From Halolamina pelagica (lineage in GTDB: Archaea > Halobacteriota > Halobacteria > Halobacteriales > Haloferacaceae): DNA of 64,000 nt. This document shows positions 35,175 to 47,685 of the stretch, one piece after another (positions within the stretch are counted from its first letter, which is position 1; the number at the start of each line of letters is the position of its first letter). Position numbers and translations under genes: made by a program. The stretch covers positions 434,001-498,000 of the forward strand of contig NZ_LGUC01000001.1 in the NCBI RefSeq assembly GCF_001307315.1, given 5' to 3'. The notes beneath the pieces were generated by a model. It had not been told where the DNA came from. It saw only the letters and a list, made by a program, of their open reading frames with translations, and made no database searches.

Positions 35175-36987
35175 TGCCCGTCGTCGATATCGACACTGAC
35201 GAACTGCGCCGGCTGACCGGCCACGAGGAGAAGGACGACGACCAACTGAAGCAGGACCTGTTCGGCCTCGGGCTGGAGTTCGAGGGCGAGACCGAGGACG
35301 GCGATCTGCAGTTCGAGTTCGCCCCCGACCGCCTCGACCGGCTCTCCGTCGAGGGCGTCGCCCGCTCGCTGCGCTACCAGTACGGCGACGACCGGGGGTG
35401 GACGTCCCGAGCATCAACGACGCCGAGTGGACGATCACGGTCGACGAGTCCGTCCCGGCCGAGCGCCCGTACGTCGCGGGCGCGGTCGTTCGCGGGGTGG
35501 ATCTGGACGAGGACGCGCTGGACTCGCTGATCCAACTACAGGAGAAGCTCCACGCGACGATGGGTCGCAAGCGCGCGAAGGGCGCCATCGGCATCCACGA
35601 CCTCGCGATGCTGAAAGGCGAGCGCATCGAGCAGCGCGAGGTCGGCGTGGAGAACGAACTCGAACCGCCGGAGGATCTCACCCCCGTCGGCGGCGACGCG
35701 GGGCCGACCGACGTGGGCGGCCCGACGATCACCTACCGCGGCATCGATCCGGAGGGCGACGAGTTCGTGCCGCTCGACGCCGATCGGGGGATGACGCCCG
35801 CCGAGGTGCTGACCGACCACCCGACCGGCGAGGAGTACGCCGACATCGTCAGCGAGTACGAGCGTTACCCCGCCATCTACGACGAACTGGGGTTGTTCTC
35901 GTTCCCGCCGGTGATCAACGGCCAGCGGACCGAGGTAACGACGGAGTCCCGCGAGCTACTCGTCGAACTCACCGGCACCGACCAGTGGACGATCGACCGG
36001 ATGCTGGCGATCATCTGCTACGCGCTCGACGCCCGCGGGGCGACGATCGAGGCGGTTGACGTGGTGTACGACGAGGACGCCGCCGGCGAGCGTGCGGGCG
36101 ATCACCTCGTCCGCCCCGAACTCGACGTTCGGAAGAAGACGGTCTCCCACGAGCAGATCGAGACCACGCTCGGCGTCGAGTTGGAGATGGAGACGGTCGT
36201 CGACCTGTTCGAGCGCTCCGGGCTGGACGTGACGACGAACCTGGGCGAGCGGACCGAGTACGAGGTGGCGATCCCGCCGTACCGCGTCGACGTGCTCCAC
36301 CCGGCCGACCTCGTCGACGACGTGGGGCGGGCGTACGGCTTCGACGATCTCAAGCCCAAATACCCCGACATCGGCACTATCGGCGGCCGCCACGAGCGGA
36401 GCCGGCTGGAGCGTGCCACCCGGACCGCGCTCGTCGGCCTCGGCTTCGAGGACCTACTGAACTTCCACCTCTCCTCGCCGGAAGAGAACTACGCGCGCAT
36501 GGGCGTCGAGGAGGGCAGCGACCACCTCGGCGGCGGCGAGTCGGTGGACGTCACCAGCGCCTACAGCGAGGACTACACCCAACTCCGGACGTGGGCGCTG
36601 CCGTCGATCATGCACGTCCTGGAGAACAACACCCACCGGCGCTACCCCCAGGAGCTCGCCGAGGTGGGCTTCGTCGCAGCGCAGGACGATGAGGAGAACA
36701 CCCACGTCGCGGAGCACCGCACGGTCGCGGCCGCCATCGCGCGCACCGACGCGACGTACGAGGACATCAAGGGCAAACTGCAGGCGCTCGTGAGCGAGTT
36801 CGACGCGAGCCTGGAGACGCCCGCCACCGAGCACCCGAGCTTCATCGACGGCCGCGCCGCCGAGGTCGTGATCGACGGCGACAGCGTGGGCGTCATCGGC
36901 GAACTCCACCCGAAACTGCTGGTCGAACGCGATCTGGAGGTGCCGGTCGCGGCGTTCGAGTTCCGGCTCGACGCGCTGGCGAACTGA
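35174..36987 (+). CDS. pheT: Phenylalanyl-tRNA synthetase beta subunit, one apparent frameshift
   Basis: This is the archaeal PheT (about 604 residues when repaired), partner of PheS in the heterotetramer. B3/B4 editing-domain parts include HATMGRKRAKGAIGIHDL and PPVINGQRTEVTTESRELLV. B5 is near DVRKKTVSHEQIETTLGVEL, and the catalytic-like core has IPPYRVDVLHPADLVDDVGRAYG and EVGFVAAQDDEENTHVAEHR. The frame breaks at the G run 35394-35398. One extra G joins YQYGDDRG to VDVPSINDAEWTITV. It is translationally coupled to pheS by the overlapping stop/start. Confidence 0.94.
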
Positions 36988-37094
36988 CCAGTCCGCTCGG
37001 TCTCCTTCTCAACCACGACTGATGGTCGTCCTGGGGAGCGTCTCGGATTCACGTCACGGTTGGCAGGGGGACGCCTACCCACAGGACCGAGCTA

Positions 37095-37123
37095 TTTAAC
37101 AGGCGTTCACGGGAACGTTCACG
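37095..37123 (+). promoter_or_regulatory. valS promoter with repeat between TATA box and start
   Basis: A TTTAA box (37095-37099) lies about 30 nt before the valS ATG. Between them the octamer CGTTCACG occurs twice (37104-37111 and 37116-37123), and CGTTC/GAACG (37104-37108, 37113-37117) forms a short palindrome. A regulator site is possible, but the transcript would be nearly leaderless, leaving little room downstream. Confidence 0.45.
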
Positions 37124-37127
37124 CAAC

Positions 37128-39767
37128 ATGCCCAGCGGCCCGTACGACGCCGACGCCGTCGAAGAGAAGTGGCAGCAGCGGTGGCTCGACGAGGACACCT
37201 ACGCCTACCGCGAGGGCGAGGTAGACGACCCGAACACCGCCTTCGCTATCGACACGCCGCCGCCCACGGTGTCGGGGAGCCTCCACTGGGGCCACGTGTA
37301 CGGGACGGTGCTACAGGACATCGTCGCCCGCTTCACCCGGATGCAGGGCGAGGAGGTGTACTACCCCTTCGGCTACGACGACAACGGGATCGCCTCCGAG
37401 CGACTGACCGAGCGCGAACTCGACATCCGCCACCAGGACTACGAGCGCAAGGAGTTCCAGCAGAAGTGTCGCGAGGTCTGTGCGGAGTTCGAAGACGAGT
37501 TCACCGAGAACATGCAGTCCTTTGGCTTCTCGATCGACTGGGACAACACCTACCGCACGATCGAGCCCCGCGTTCAGCGCATCTCGCAGCTCTCGTTCAT
37601 CGATCTCTACGAGCAGGGCAAGGAGTACCGCAAGCGCGCGCCGGCGATCTGGTGTCCGGAGTGTGAGACGGCGATCTCGCAGGTCGAAACCGAGGACGAC
37701 GAGCAGGACAGCCACTTCCACGACATCGCATTCGATGTCGTCAACGCCGACTCGGCTGGGCAAGAGGAGTTCACCATCTCGACGACGCGCCCCGAACTGC
37801 TCCCTGCCTGTGTCGCGGTGTTCGTCCACCCCGACGACGAGGCGAACCAGAACCTCGTCGGCCAGGCGGCACGCGTCCCGCTGTTCGGTCACGAGGTCCC
37901 GATCATCGCCGACGAGCGCGTCGACATGGAGACGGGCTCGGGGATCGTGATGTCCTGTACGTTCGGCGATCAGACCGACATCGAGTGGTACCAGGCGCAC
38001 GACCTGGACCTCCGGGTCGCCATCGACGAGTCCGGCCACATGACCGAGGTCGCCGACGAGTACGAGGGGATGTCTTCCGCGGACGCGCGGGAGGCGATCG
38101 TCGCCGACCTCGACGAGACGGGCGCGCTGCTGGACCGCTGGCCGATCACCCACACCGTCAACGTCCACGAGCGCTGTGGCACCGGAGTGGAGTTCCTCGT
38201 TGCCGACCAGTGGTACGTCGAGATGCTCGACAGCACCGACGAGTACCTCGAGGCCGGCCGGGAGATGGACTGGTACCCCGAGAAGATGTTCTCCCGGTAC
38301 AAACACTGGATCGAGGGGCTCCAGTGGGACTGGTGTATCTCTCGCCAGCGATCCTCGGGCATCCCGTTCCCTGTCTGGTACTGCGATGAGTGTGACGGGG
38401 CGGTCATGGCCGAGAAGGCCGACCTGCCCGTCGATCCGCTCTCGGACGACCCGCCCGTCGACGCCTGCCCCGAGTGTGGCCACGACGAGTTCGTCCCCGA
38501 GGACGACGTGTTCGACACGTGGGCCACCTCCAGCCTGACGCCGCTGATCAACGCCGGCTGGGACTGGGACGAGGACGCCGGGGAGTTCACGATGGACAAC
38601 CCCGAGCTGTTCCCGATGGATCTCCGGCCCCAGGGCCACGACATCATCAGCTTCTGGCTGTTCCACACGGTCGTGAAGTGCTACGAGCACACCGGCGAGG
38701 TGCCCTTTGACTCGGTGATGATCAACGGGATGGTGCTCGACGAGAACCGCAAGAAGATGTCCAAATCGAAGGGCAACGTCGTCAGCCCCCAGGAGGTCAA
38801 AGCGCAGTTCCCCGTCGACGCCGCGCGGTTCTGGGCGGCCGGAAGCTCCATCGGCGACGACCTGCCGTACCAGGAGAAGGGGCTGCGCGCCGGCGAGAAG
38901 CTGCTCCAGAAGCTCTGGAACGCGTCGAAGCTGGTCGACTCGCTAACCCCGGAGACGACCCCGGAGATCGACGACGAGGAGCTGTCGGCGCTCGACCGCT
39001 GGCTGCTGGCCGAACTCGACGCCGAGGCCGAGTTCGTCCGGGAGAAGCTCGAGAACCGAGAGTTCTCGAAGGCGCGGGACAGCCTGCGGAGCTTCTTCTG
39101 GGGGACGTTCTGTGACGACTACCTCGAGATCGCCAAACAGCGCGTCCGCGAGGAGGACGACGAGTCCGCGAAGTACACGCTGACGGTCGCACACCGACGG
39201 TTCCTGCAGCTGTTCGCGCCGGTGCTCTCACACATCACCGAGGAGATCTGGCAGGAGATGTACAGCGAGGGTACCGGCTTCGAGAGCGTCCACCGGACCG
39301 CGTGGCCTGAGCCAACGGGCATCGACGCCGACCACGCGGCCGGCGAGACGGCGATGGCCGTCGTCGGCGCGCTCCGGCGGTACAAGAGCGAGCGCCAACT
39401 CCCGCTCAACGCCGAACTCTCGGCGGTCTCCGTCTACGGGGAGATCGCCGGGTTCGAGAACGACATCCGGAACGTGATGCACGTCGACCGGCTCGAGACG
39501 CTCGAGTCCGAGCCCGAGATCGAGTCGGTCGTCACCGGGATCGACCTCGACTACTCGATCGTCGGGCCGGAGTATGGCGCCGACGTGTCCGACATCGACG
39601 CCGGGATCGAGCGCGGCGAGTACGAGATCAGGGACGACGGCGAGACCCTCGCCGTGGCGGGTCACGAGCTCTCGGCCGACGAGTTCAGCGTCGAGCGCGA
39701 GCGACAGTACACCGGCGAGGGCGAGATGCTCGAAGCCGACGACGCGCTCGTGATCGTCCGAGAGTAA
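37128..39767 (+). CDS. valS: Valyl-tRNA synthetase
   Basis: The 879-residue class I synthetase charges tRNA(Val). The HIGH-type motif is in DTPPPTVSGSLHWGHVYGTVLQ. The editing CP1 domain has ISTTRPELLPACVAVFVHPDD. Two zinc-knuckle-like sites are WCPECETAI and WYCDECDG with CPECGHDEF. The KMSKS motif is in ENRKKMSKSKGNVVSP, and the anticodon-binding and C-terminal domains follow. The frame is intact. It lies 140 nt after pheT with its own promoter, closing the tRNA gene cluster. Confidence 0.97.
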   Translation: MPSGPYDADAVEEKWQQRWLDEDTYAYREGEVDDPNTAFAIDTPPPTVSGSLHWGHVYGTVLQDIVARFTRMQGEEVYYPFGYDDNGIASERLTERELDIRHQDYERKEFQQKCREVCAEFEDEFTENMQSFGFSIDWDNTYRTIEPRVQRISQLSFIDLYEQGKEYRKRAPAIWCPECETAISQVETEDDEQDSHFHDIAFDVVNADSAGQEEFTISTTRPELLPACVAVFVHPDDEANQNLVGQAARVPLFGHEVPIIADERVDMETGSGIVMSCTFGDQTDIEWYQAHDLDLRVAIDESGHMTEVADEYEGMSSADAREAIVADLDETGALLDRWPITHTVNVHERCGTGVEFLVADQWYVEMLDSTDEYLEAGREMDWYPEKMFSRYKHWIEGLQWDWCISRQRSSGIPFPVWYCDECDGAVMAEKADLPVDPLSDDPPVDACPECGHDEFVPEDDVFDTWATSSLTPLINAGWDWDEDAGEFTMDNPELFPMDLRPQGHDIISFWLFHTVVKCYEHTGEVPFDSVMINGMVLDENRKKMSKSKGNVVSPQEVKAQFPVDAARFWAAGSSIGDDLPYQEKGLRAGEKLLQKLWNASKLVDSLTPETTPEIDDEELSALDRWLLAELDAEAEFVREKLENREFSKARDSLRSFFWGTFCDDYLEIAKQRVREEDDESAKYTLTVAHRRFLQLFAPVLSHITEEIWQEMYSEGTGFESVHRTAWPEPTGIDADHAAGETAMAVVGALRRYKSERQLPLNAELSAVSVYGEIAGFENDIRNVMHVDRLETLESEPEIESVVTGIDLDYSIVGPEYGADVSDIDAGIERGEYEIRDDGETLAVAGHELSADEFSVERERQYTGEGEMLEADDALVIVRE

Positions 39768-39789
39768 GAGACAGCCCGCGGACGCGTTT

Positions 39790-40845
39790 CTACAGGTCCG
39801 CGCCGACGGCTTCGGAGACGTGGTCGAAGCCGTCGCGGTCGAGCAAGTCCAGCAGCCCTTCGTTGATGTCGCGAGCCAGCGACGGCCCCTCGTAGACGAG
39901 CCCGGTGTAGAGCTGGACCACGTCCGCGCCCGCACGGATCTTTCGGTAGGCGCCTTCGGCGTCGCTGACGCCGCCGACGCCGACGACCGGTACGTCGGTA
40001 CGCTCGGCGACGAAGCCGACGAGGCCAGTCGAGCGCTCCTCGATCGGGTCGCCCGAGAGCCCGCCCGGCTCGGCCTGGTTGGGCGACTGCAGGCTCTCCG
40101 GGCGCTCGGTGGTCGTGTTGGTGACGATGACGCCGTCGAGTCCCTTCTCGGCGACGAGGTCGAGGGAGTCCTCGATCGCCGGGCCGGGGAGGTCCGGGGA
40201 GAGTTTGACGAGTAGCGGGGCCGCGCCGGCGTCCTGCAGCTCGTCGACGATGGCCGCGAGCGAGTCACGGTTCTGGAGCGAGCGCAGGCCGGGGGTGTTT
40301 GGGCTGGAGACATTGATGACGAAGTAGTCGCCCGCGTCCGCGACGGCGTCGTACGTGTAGCGGTAGTCGGCCGGGGCCTCCGAAAGCGGCGTCGACTTCG
40401 ACTTCCCGATGTTGACGCCGACGGGGACGTGCGGGAGCGCAGTGTCGTCGAGGCGCGCGCCGACGGCGTCGGCGCCCTCGTTGTTGAACCCCATCCGGTT
40501 GATCAGGGCGCGATCCGGCTTGAGGCGGAACAGCCGCGGGCGAGCGTTGCCCGGTTGGGCCTCCGCGGTGACGCCCCCGACCTCGACGTGGCCGAACCCG
40601 AGCGCGGCGAGCGCGCGCGGGACCCGGGCGTTCTTGTCGAACCCCGCGGCGACGCCGACAGGGGTGGGGAAGCGCAGGCCGAACGCCTCCGTCTTCAGGC
40701 GGTCGTCGTCGACCACGTACCGGTCCCGGAGGACGTCTTCGACGGGTGTCCCCTGGACGGCCTCGAGGCCACGGCTCACCACGGTGTGGGCTGTTTCCGC
40801 CGGCAGCGCGAACAAGAGCGGTTTCCCGACGGCGTAGAGGTCCAT
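39790..40845 (-). CDS. pyrD: Dihydroorotate dehydrogenase (quinone type, class 2)
   Basis: The 351-residue FMN enzyme oxidises dihydroorotate at the membrane, passing electrons to quinone. Its N-terminus MDLYAVGKPLLFALPAETAH is the class 2 membrane-associating helix pair. FMN and active-site parts are GFGHVEVGGVTAEAQPGNARPR, FVINVSSPNTPGLRSLQNRD (with the class 2 Ser region), LLVKLSPDL and VGVGGVSDAEGAYRKI. It lies 5 nt after the small AbrB-like gene on the minus strand and is convergent with valS. Confidence 0.95.
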   Translation of the reverse strand: MDLYAVGKPLLFALPAETAHTVVSRGLEAVQGTPVEDVLRDRYVVDDDRLKTEAFGLRFPTPVGVAAGFDKNARVPRALAALGFGHVEVGGVTAEAQPGNARPRLFRLKPDRALINRMGFNNEGADAVGARLDDTALPHVPVGVNIGKSKSTPLSEAPADYRYTYDAVADAGDYFVINVSSPNTPGLRSLQNRDSLAAIVDELQDAGAAPLLVKLSPDLPGPAIEDSLDLVAEKGLDGVIVTNTTTERPESLQSPNQAEPGGLSGDPIEERSTGLVGFVAERTDVPVVGVGGVSDAEGAYRKIRAGADVVQLYTGLVYEGPSLARDINEGLLDLLDRDGFDHVSEAVGADL

Positions 40846-40850
40846 GGTCC

Positions 40851-41048
40851 TCAGAAATCGTGTTCCACGTCCTCGGCGTCGGCGGACTGGATGATGATTT
40901 TGCCGTCGCGGACGCGCACGAACACCTCCTCGCCGATCTCCATGCCGGCGACTTCGAGCTCGTCCTCGTGGAGGTTCACGTGGACGTTGTGGTACTCGCC
41001 GTTCTCGTCTTTGGCCCCGCTCGGGCTGAGCTTCTTCTTGCGGACCAT
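40851..41048 (-). CDS. Small AbrB/SpoVT-like swapped-hairpin protein (65 aa)
   Basis: The protein starts MVRKKKLSPSGAKDENGEY. It continues NVHVNLHEDELEVAGMEIGEEVFVRVRDGKIIIQSA, a pattern (Leu-x-Ile-GDEV-like turn, then VRVRDGKIIIQ) that resembles AbrB-type swapped-hairpin DNA-binding domains. The basic N-terminus would suit nucleic-acid contact. A CTTTAGTA element about 30 nt upstream on the minus strand fits a TATA box. pyrD follows after 5 nt, so both are likely one transcript; a regulatory link to pyrimidine genes is speculation. Confidence 0.65.
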   Translation of the reverse strand: MVRKKKLSPSGAKDENGEYHNVHVNLHEDELEVAGMEIGEEVFVRVRDGKIIIQSADAEDVEHDF

Positions 41049-41178
41049 CTGGTCTGTCTATCTCCGTTTGGCTTCAGACAGTACTAAAGTGTTTGTCTCC
41101 GCCTGCGGCGCGCCCGAGCCTCTATCGGGTGGGCTGATGCTAGTTTTCGAGGATATCTGGAAGAAGCAAAGACGCGAG

Positions 41179-41227
41179 TATATAAACCTAGCGCTCAGGA
41201 GGGTCGTTTGCCCCGATATTTTTATAT
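41179..41227 (+). promoter_or_regulatory. Two TATA boxes in front of the MC1 gene
   Basis: TATATAAA (about 41179-41186) and TTTTTATAT (about 41218-41226) are both near-consensus archaeal TATA elements. The second is centred about 27 nt before 41250, which would give an 11-12 nt 5' UTR holding GGAG (41251-41254), eight bases ahead of the MC1 ATG. This makes MC1 a likely leadered gene with a short Shine-Dalgarno match, unlike most neighbours. Confidence 0.55.
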
Positions 41228-41261
41228 CGGACCCTGTGCACCACTCCCATGGAGAGAAACC

Positions 41262-41567
41262 ATGGTACGAGAAGACGGTAAGCGAAACTTCGCGCTTCGG
41301 GGCGACGATGGCGAGGACAGCGTGTTCTCGGGCAACACTCCGCGACAGGCGGCGCTGAAGGCCGCTCGACGGCTCGAGCCGGCTGGCTCCGAGAGTGCTG
41401 CCGAGCGCGTCCCGATCGAGCTTCGGGAGAAGGGGACCGACAAGGTGCACATCTACGAGGGATGGGCTTGGGAAGAGGAAGCGCCAGAGAACAAACCCGA
41501 CTGGATGCCCCAGGTCATCACCGAGGCGAACGTCTCCAAGCAGGGGATCGAGCACCTCGACGAGTAG
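41262..41567 (+). CDS. MC1-family non-histone chromosomal protein
   Basis: The 101-residue protein reads MVREDGKRNFALRGDDGEDS and SVFSGNTPRQAALKAARRLEP, then IELREKGTDKVHIYEGWAWEE. These are the MC1 signatures, including the Trp-x-Trp and conserved basic face that bend DNA. MC1 is a monomeric architectural protein of methanogens and haloarchaea. The gene lies directly before the rRNA operon on the same strand, but the rRNA promoters are downstream of its stop. Confidence 0.93.
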   Translation: MVREDGKRNFALRGDDGEDSVFSGNTPRQAALKAARRLEPAGSESAAERVPIELREKGTDKVHIYEGWAWEEEAPENKPDWMPQVITEANVSKQGIEHLDE

Positions 41568-41783
41568 ACAGCGGCCGTCGCCGTCTGTCGCTCCGACAGG
41601 TGTATCACTTCCCGCGTCGGATCGAACCGATGCGTGGTACCACGCGGCCCGACCCTGAGTACGAGCGTGGGATGACTGGCCGCCCTCCTGCCGCGCCGTA
41701 TCTTCCAGTTGCGAGCCGCTGCGCCGTCGACGCCCCGTCCGTGTGAACGCGACGCGTGAAACCGCATGACGTAGCGTCGATAC

Positions 41784-41800
41784 TCCGACGGGGTTAAGTA
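41784..41800 (+). promoter_or_regulatory. rRNA operon promoter 1
   Basis: The motif TCCGACGGGGTTAAGTA combines a BRE-like TCCGACG with the TATA element TTAAGTA (41794-41800). The same arrangement recurs about 104 nt downstream. Tandem promoters with TTAAGT-type boxes are known upstream of halobacterial rRNA operons. The region 41568-41783 between MC1 and this element shows no gene. Confidence 0.7.
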
Positions 41801-41887
41801 CTTACCTCCCATCGAATGAAATGCGAAGGTCGCCGGGGCGGTCGCCCCCGGTGACACCCGGACTCGCTCGGTGCGAGCCCGGTACGA

Positions 41888-41904
41888 TCCGACGCCCTTA
41901 AGTG
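41888..41904 (+). promoter_or_regulatory. rRNA operon promoter 2
   Basis: TCCGACGCCCTTAAGTG repeats the plan of promoter 1: TCCGACG, three bases, then TTAAGTG (41898-41904). Transcripts would start near 41925-41930 and carry a 16S leader of about 230 nt. Confidence 0.7.
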
Positions 41905-42030
41905 AATACGGGCGTTCGGTTGGAATACGCAGAGGGCAGCGGGGTTCACACGGGGTCGTCCCGGTTCTCCGCTGTCTGCGACGAATGAGGATACCGCCCC
42001 CGTGGTCCGCCGCAGGACGGTATCTGATGT

Positions 42031-42045
42031 GAGCCTTGGTAGTTC
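42031..42045 (+). other. 16S rRNA processing stem, 5' arm
   Basis: GAGCCTTGGTAGTTC is perfectly complementary to GAACTACCAAGGCTC at 43702-43716 on the other side of the 16S gene (15 bp). Such stems carry the bulge-helix-bulge motif cut by EndA to release pre-16S. Confidence 0.85.
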
Positions 42046-42158
42046 GGTGTCCCCCGGTTCGGCCGGCGGGCAGCGAACGGTAACCGATACGCAAGACCAG
42101 ATGGTAACGATCACGTACTGTGATCCGACCCGCCACCCACGTGCAGACGCACGTACAC

Positions 42159-43630
<1,472 letters not shown>

Positions 43631-43701
43631 ACAGACCGGGATCTGCCTTCGGGCAGACCCACCTTTCACGTTCGGTGCCACCGGTTCGACCGGGCACCTT
43701 A

Positions 43702-43716
43702 GAACTACCAAGGCTC
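43702..43716 (+). other. 16S rRNA processing stem, 3' arm
   Basis: This arm pairs with 42031-42045 over 15 bp. It ends five bases before tRNA(Ala), so 16S and tRNA processing sites are close together. Confidence 0.85.
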
Positions 43717-43720
43717 CATA

Positions 43721-43792
43721 GGGCTCGTAGCTCAGTGGGAGAGTGCCTCCTTTGCAAGGAGGATGCCCGGGGTTCGAATCCCCGCGAGTCCA
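43721..43792 (+). tRNA. tRNA-Ala (TGC)
   Basis: The 72-nt tRNA has acceptor GGGCTCG/CGAGTCC with one G-T pair, an anticodon arm CCTCC-TTTGCAA-GGAGG with anticodon TGC at 43753-43755, a TTCGAAT T-loop, and discriminator A. It lies in the 16S-23S spacer, the usual place in euryarchaea. CCA is not encoded. Confidence 0.97.
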
Positions 43793-43810
43793 TGTCGGAT
43801 AGAAGGAAAC

Positions 43811-43824
43811 CGGACGGCTTATAC
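43811..43824 (+). promoter_or_regulatory. Candidate internal promoter in the 16S-23S spacer
   Basis: CGGACGGCTTATAC resembles the upstream rRNA promoters (GACG, three bases, T-rich TATA-like box). A spacer promoter has been described in Halobacterium. Apart from tRNA(Ala), this element and the 23S processing arm, the spacer 43793-44010 shows no gene. Confidence 0.4.
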
Positions 43825-43942
43825 GCCCGACGGAAGTACGATGGAATCCAGACCGACCGATGCACCAGACCGCGAGAGCGCGTCTGGGAAGGGTCCGATG
43901 TACGCTCCCGTGACACCCACGGGACGTGCAATGACGACCGTG

Positions 43943-43958
43943 TGTAAGCGTAGTCCAG
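43943..43958 (+). other. 23S rRNA processing stem, 5' arm
   Basis: TGTAAGCGTAGTCCAG pairs perfectly over 16 bp with CTGGACTACGCTTACA at 46962-46977, bracketing the 23S gene. It is expected to form the bulge-helix-bulge substrate for pre-23S release. Confidence 0.85.
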
Positions 43959-44010
43959 GCACCCACTGGACCCGTTCAACGGGTTGCAGTGGAACGACGA
44001 TTACCGACAG

Positions 44011-46908
<2,898 letters not shown>

Positions 46909-46961
46909 ATTCATCCGGTAATCTCTCTGCACTGCACCCGTTTTACGGGTCCAGGTGCGAA

Positions 46962-46977
46962 CTGGACTACGCTTACA
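46962..46977 (+). other. 23S rRNA processing stem, 3' arm
   Basis: This arm is complementary over 16 bp to 43943-43958. Together they enclose the 23S gene. Confidence 0.85.
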
Positions 46978-46995
46978 TTACGGTCGTGGACCCGA

Positions 46996-47034
46996 CCGAG
47001 CTTGGTATGATCGCGGTTCGATTCCGCGACTCGG
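46996..47034 (+). other. tRNA-like element in front of 5S rRNA
   Basis: CCGAG (46996-47000) pairs with CTCGG (47030-47034). Between them is a perfect T-arm mimic: CGCGG, 7-nt loop TTCGATT, CCGCG (47012-47028). D and anticodon arms are absent, so it is not a tRNA. In Haloferax volcanii a tRNA-like structure at this place directs tRNase Z to form the 5S 5' end. The same role is inferred here, with cleavage about 47035-47037. Confidence 0.8.
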
Positions 47035-47036
47035 CG

Positions 47037-47157
47037 TGAGACGGCCAGAGTGGTGAGGTAACACCCGTACCCATCCCGAACACGGAAGTTAAGCTCACCT
47101 ACGTGTGAGCGAGTACTGGCGTGGGCGACCCGCTGGGAAAGTTGACTCGCCGTCTCT
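47037..47157 (+). rRNA. rrf: 5S ribosomal RNA (ends approximate)
   Basis: Terminal helix GAGACGGC / GCCGTCTC brackets the conserved 5S core CCCGTACCCATCCCGAACACGG-type sequence (47064-47085) and GTACTGG. The length of about 121 nt is typical. The ends were placed by the terminal helix. Confidence 0.95.
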
Positions 47158-47293
47158 TCCATTCATTGCGGTCATTTCGTGTCGGCGAGCGGGACGCTTC
47201 GCGTTCGTCCACACTCCATTCATCGACGTTTGAGCGACCGCGCTCGCAGTCGTTCGTCACTCCCGACGAGCGAAAGCGCCCGATACGGTACGC

Positions 47294-47298
47294 TTAAA
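47294..47298 (+). promoter_or_regulatory. tRNA-Cys promoter (TATA box)
   Basis: TTAAA lies 27-31 nt upstream of the tRNA(Cys) 5' end at 47325, the correct spacing for independent transcription. The 5S-tRNA gap 47158-47324 shows no gene. Confidence 0.5.
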
Positions 47299-47324
47299 CG
47301 ACTGAGTCTACAACTGGAGAGTGC

Positions 47325-47400
47325 GCCAAGGTGGCAGAGTCCGGCCTAACGCAGCGGCCTGCAGAGCCGCCCATCGCCGGTTCAAATCCGGCCCTTGGCT
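47325..47400 (+). tRNA. tRNA-Cys (GCA)
   Basis: The 76-nt tRNA has acceptor GCCAAGG/CCTTGGC, anticodon arm GCGGC-CTGCAGA-GCCGC with anticodon GCA at 47361-47363, T-arm GCCGG-TTCAAAT-CCGGC and discriminator T. It stands at the end of the rRNA operon, the usual haloarchaeal position. The 285 nt that follow up to the ATPase gene hold no supportable gene. Confidence 0.97.
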
Positions 47401-47685
47401 CTTTCCTGCGACGCGAGATCGAACAGCGACGGCGCCGTAAACAGCCGTAGCGCAGCCCCGATACGGACCGACCTACCCGTTTCGGGTCCAGAACCGGCCC
47501 ACGAGACGTTGACGAGCGCCCGAAGTCGAGCGATCCTGTCCACGACGAAGCGATCCCCTGAGCGACAGCTCCGCGAACCCACCGGTGGTCGGGCAGAACC
47601 ACCCAATCGAAGGTACCAGCGGTTCGCCGGCGGGTAGTACCCGCCCCCAGACAACTCCAAGTGTGCGGAGTGTGAACAGTCGGTG

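Noticed and set aside
41249-41281. Ten-codon frame overlapping the MC1 start, out of frame
   Set aside because: Composition (MERNHGTRRR) has no regulatory pattern; the GGAG it contains is better explained as the MC1 Shine-Dalgarno sequence.
46996-47034. A tRNA gene between 23S and 5S
   Set aside because: Only a T-arm and a short acceptor-like stem exist; D arm, anticodon arm and 5' half are missing.
47395-47637. 80-codon plus-strand frame after tRNA-Cys
   Set aside because: Begins inside the tRNA 3' end, Arg/Ser/Pro-rich composition unlike haloarchaeal proteins, no motif and no promoter of its own.
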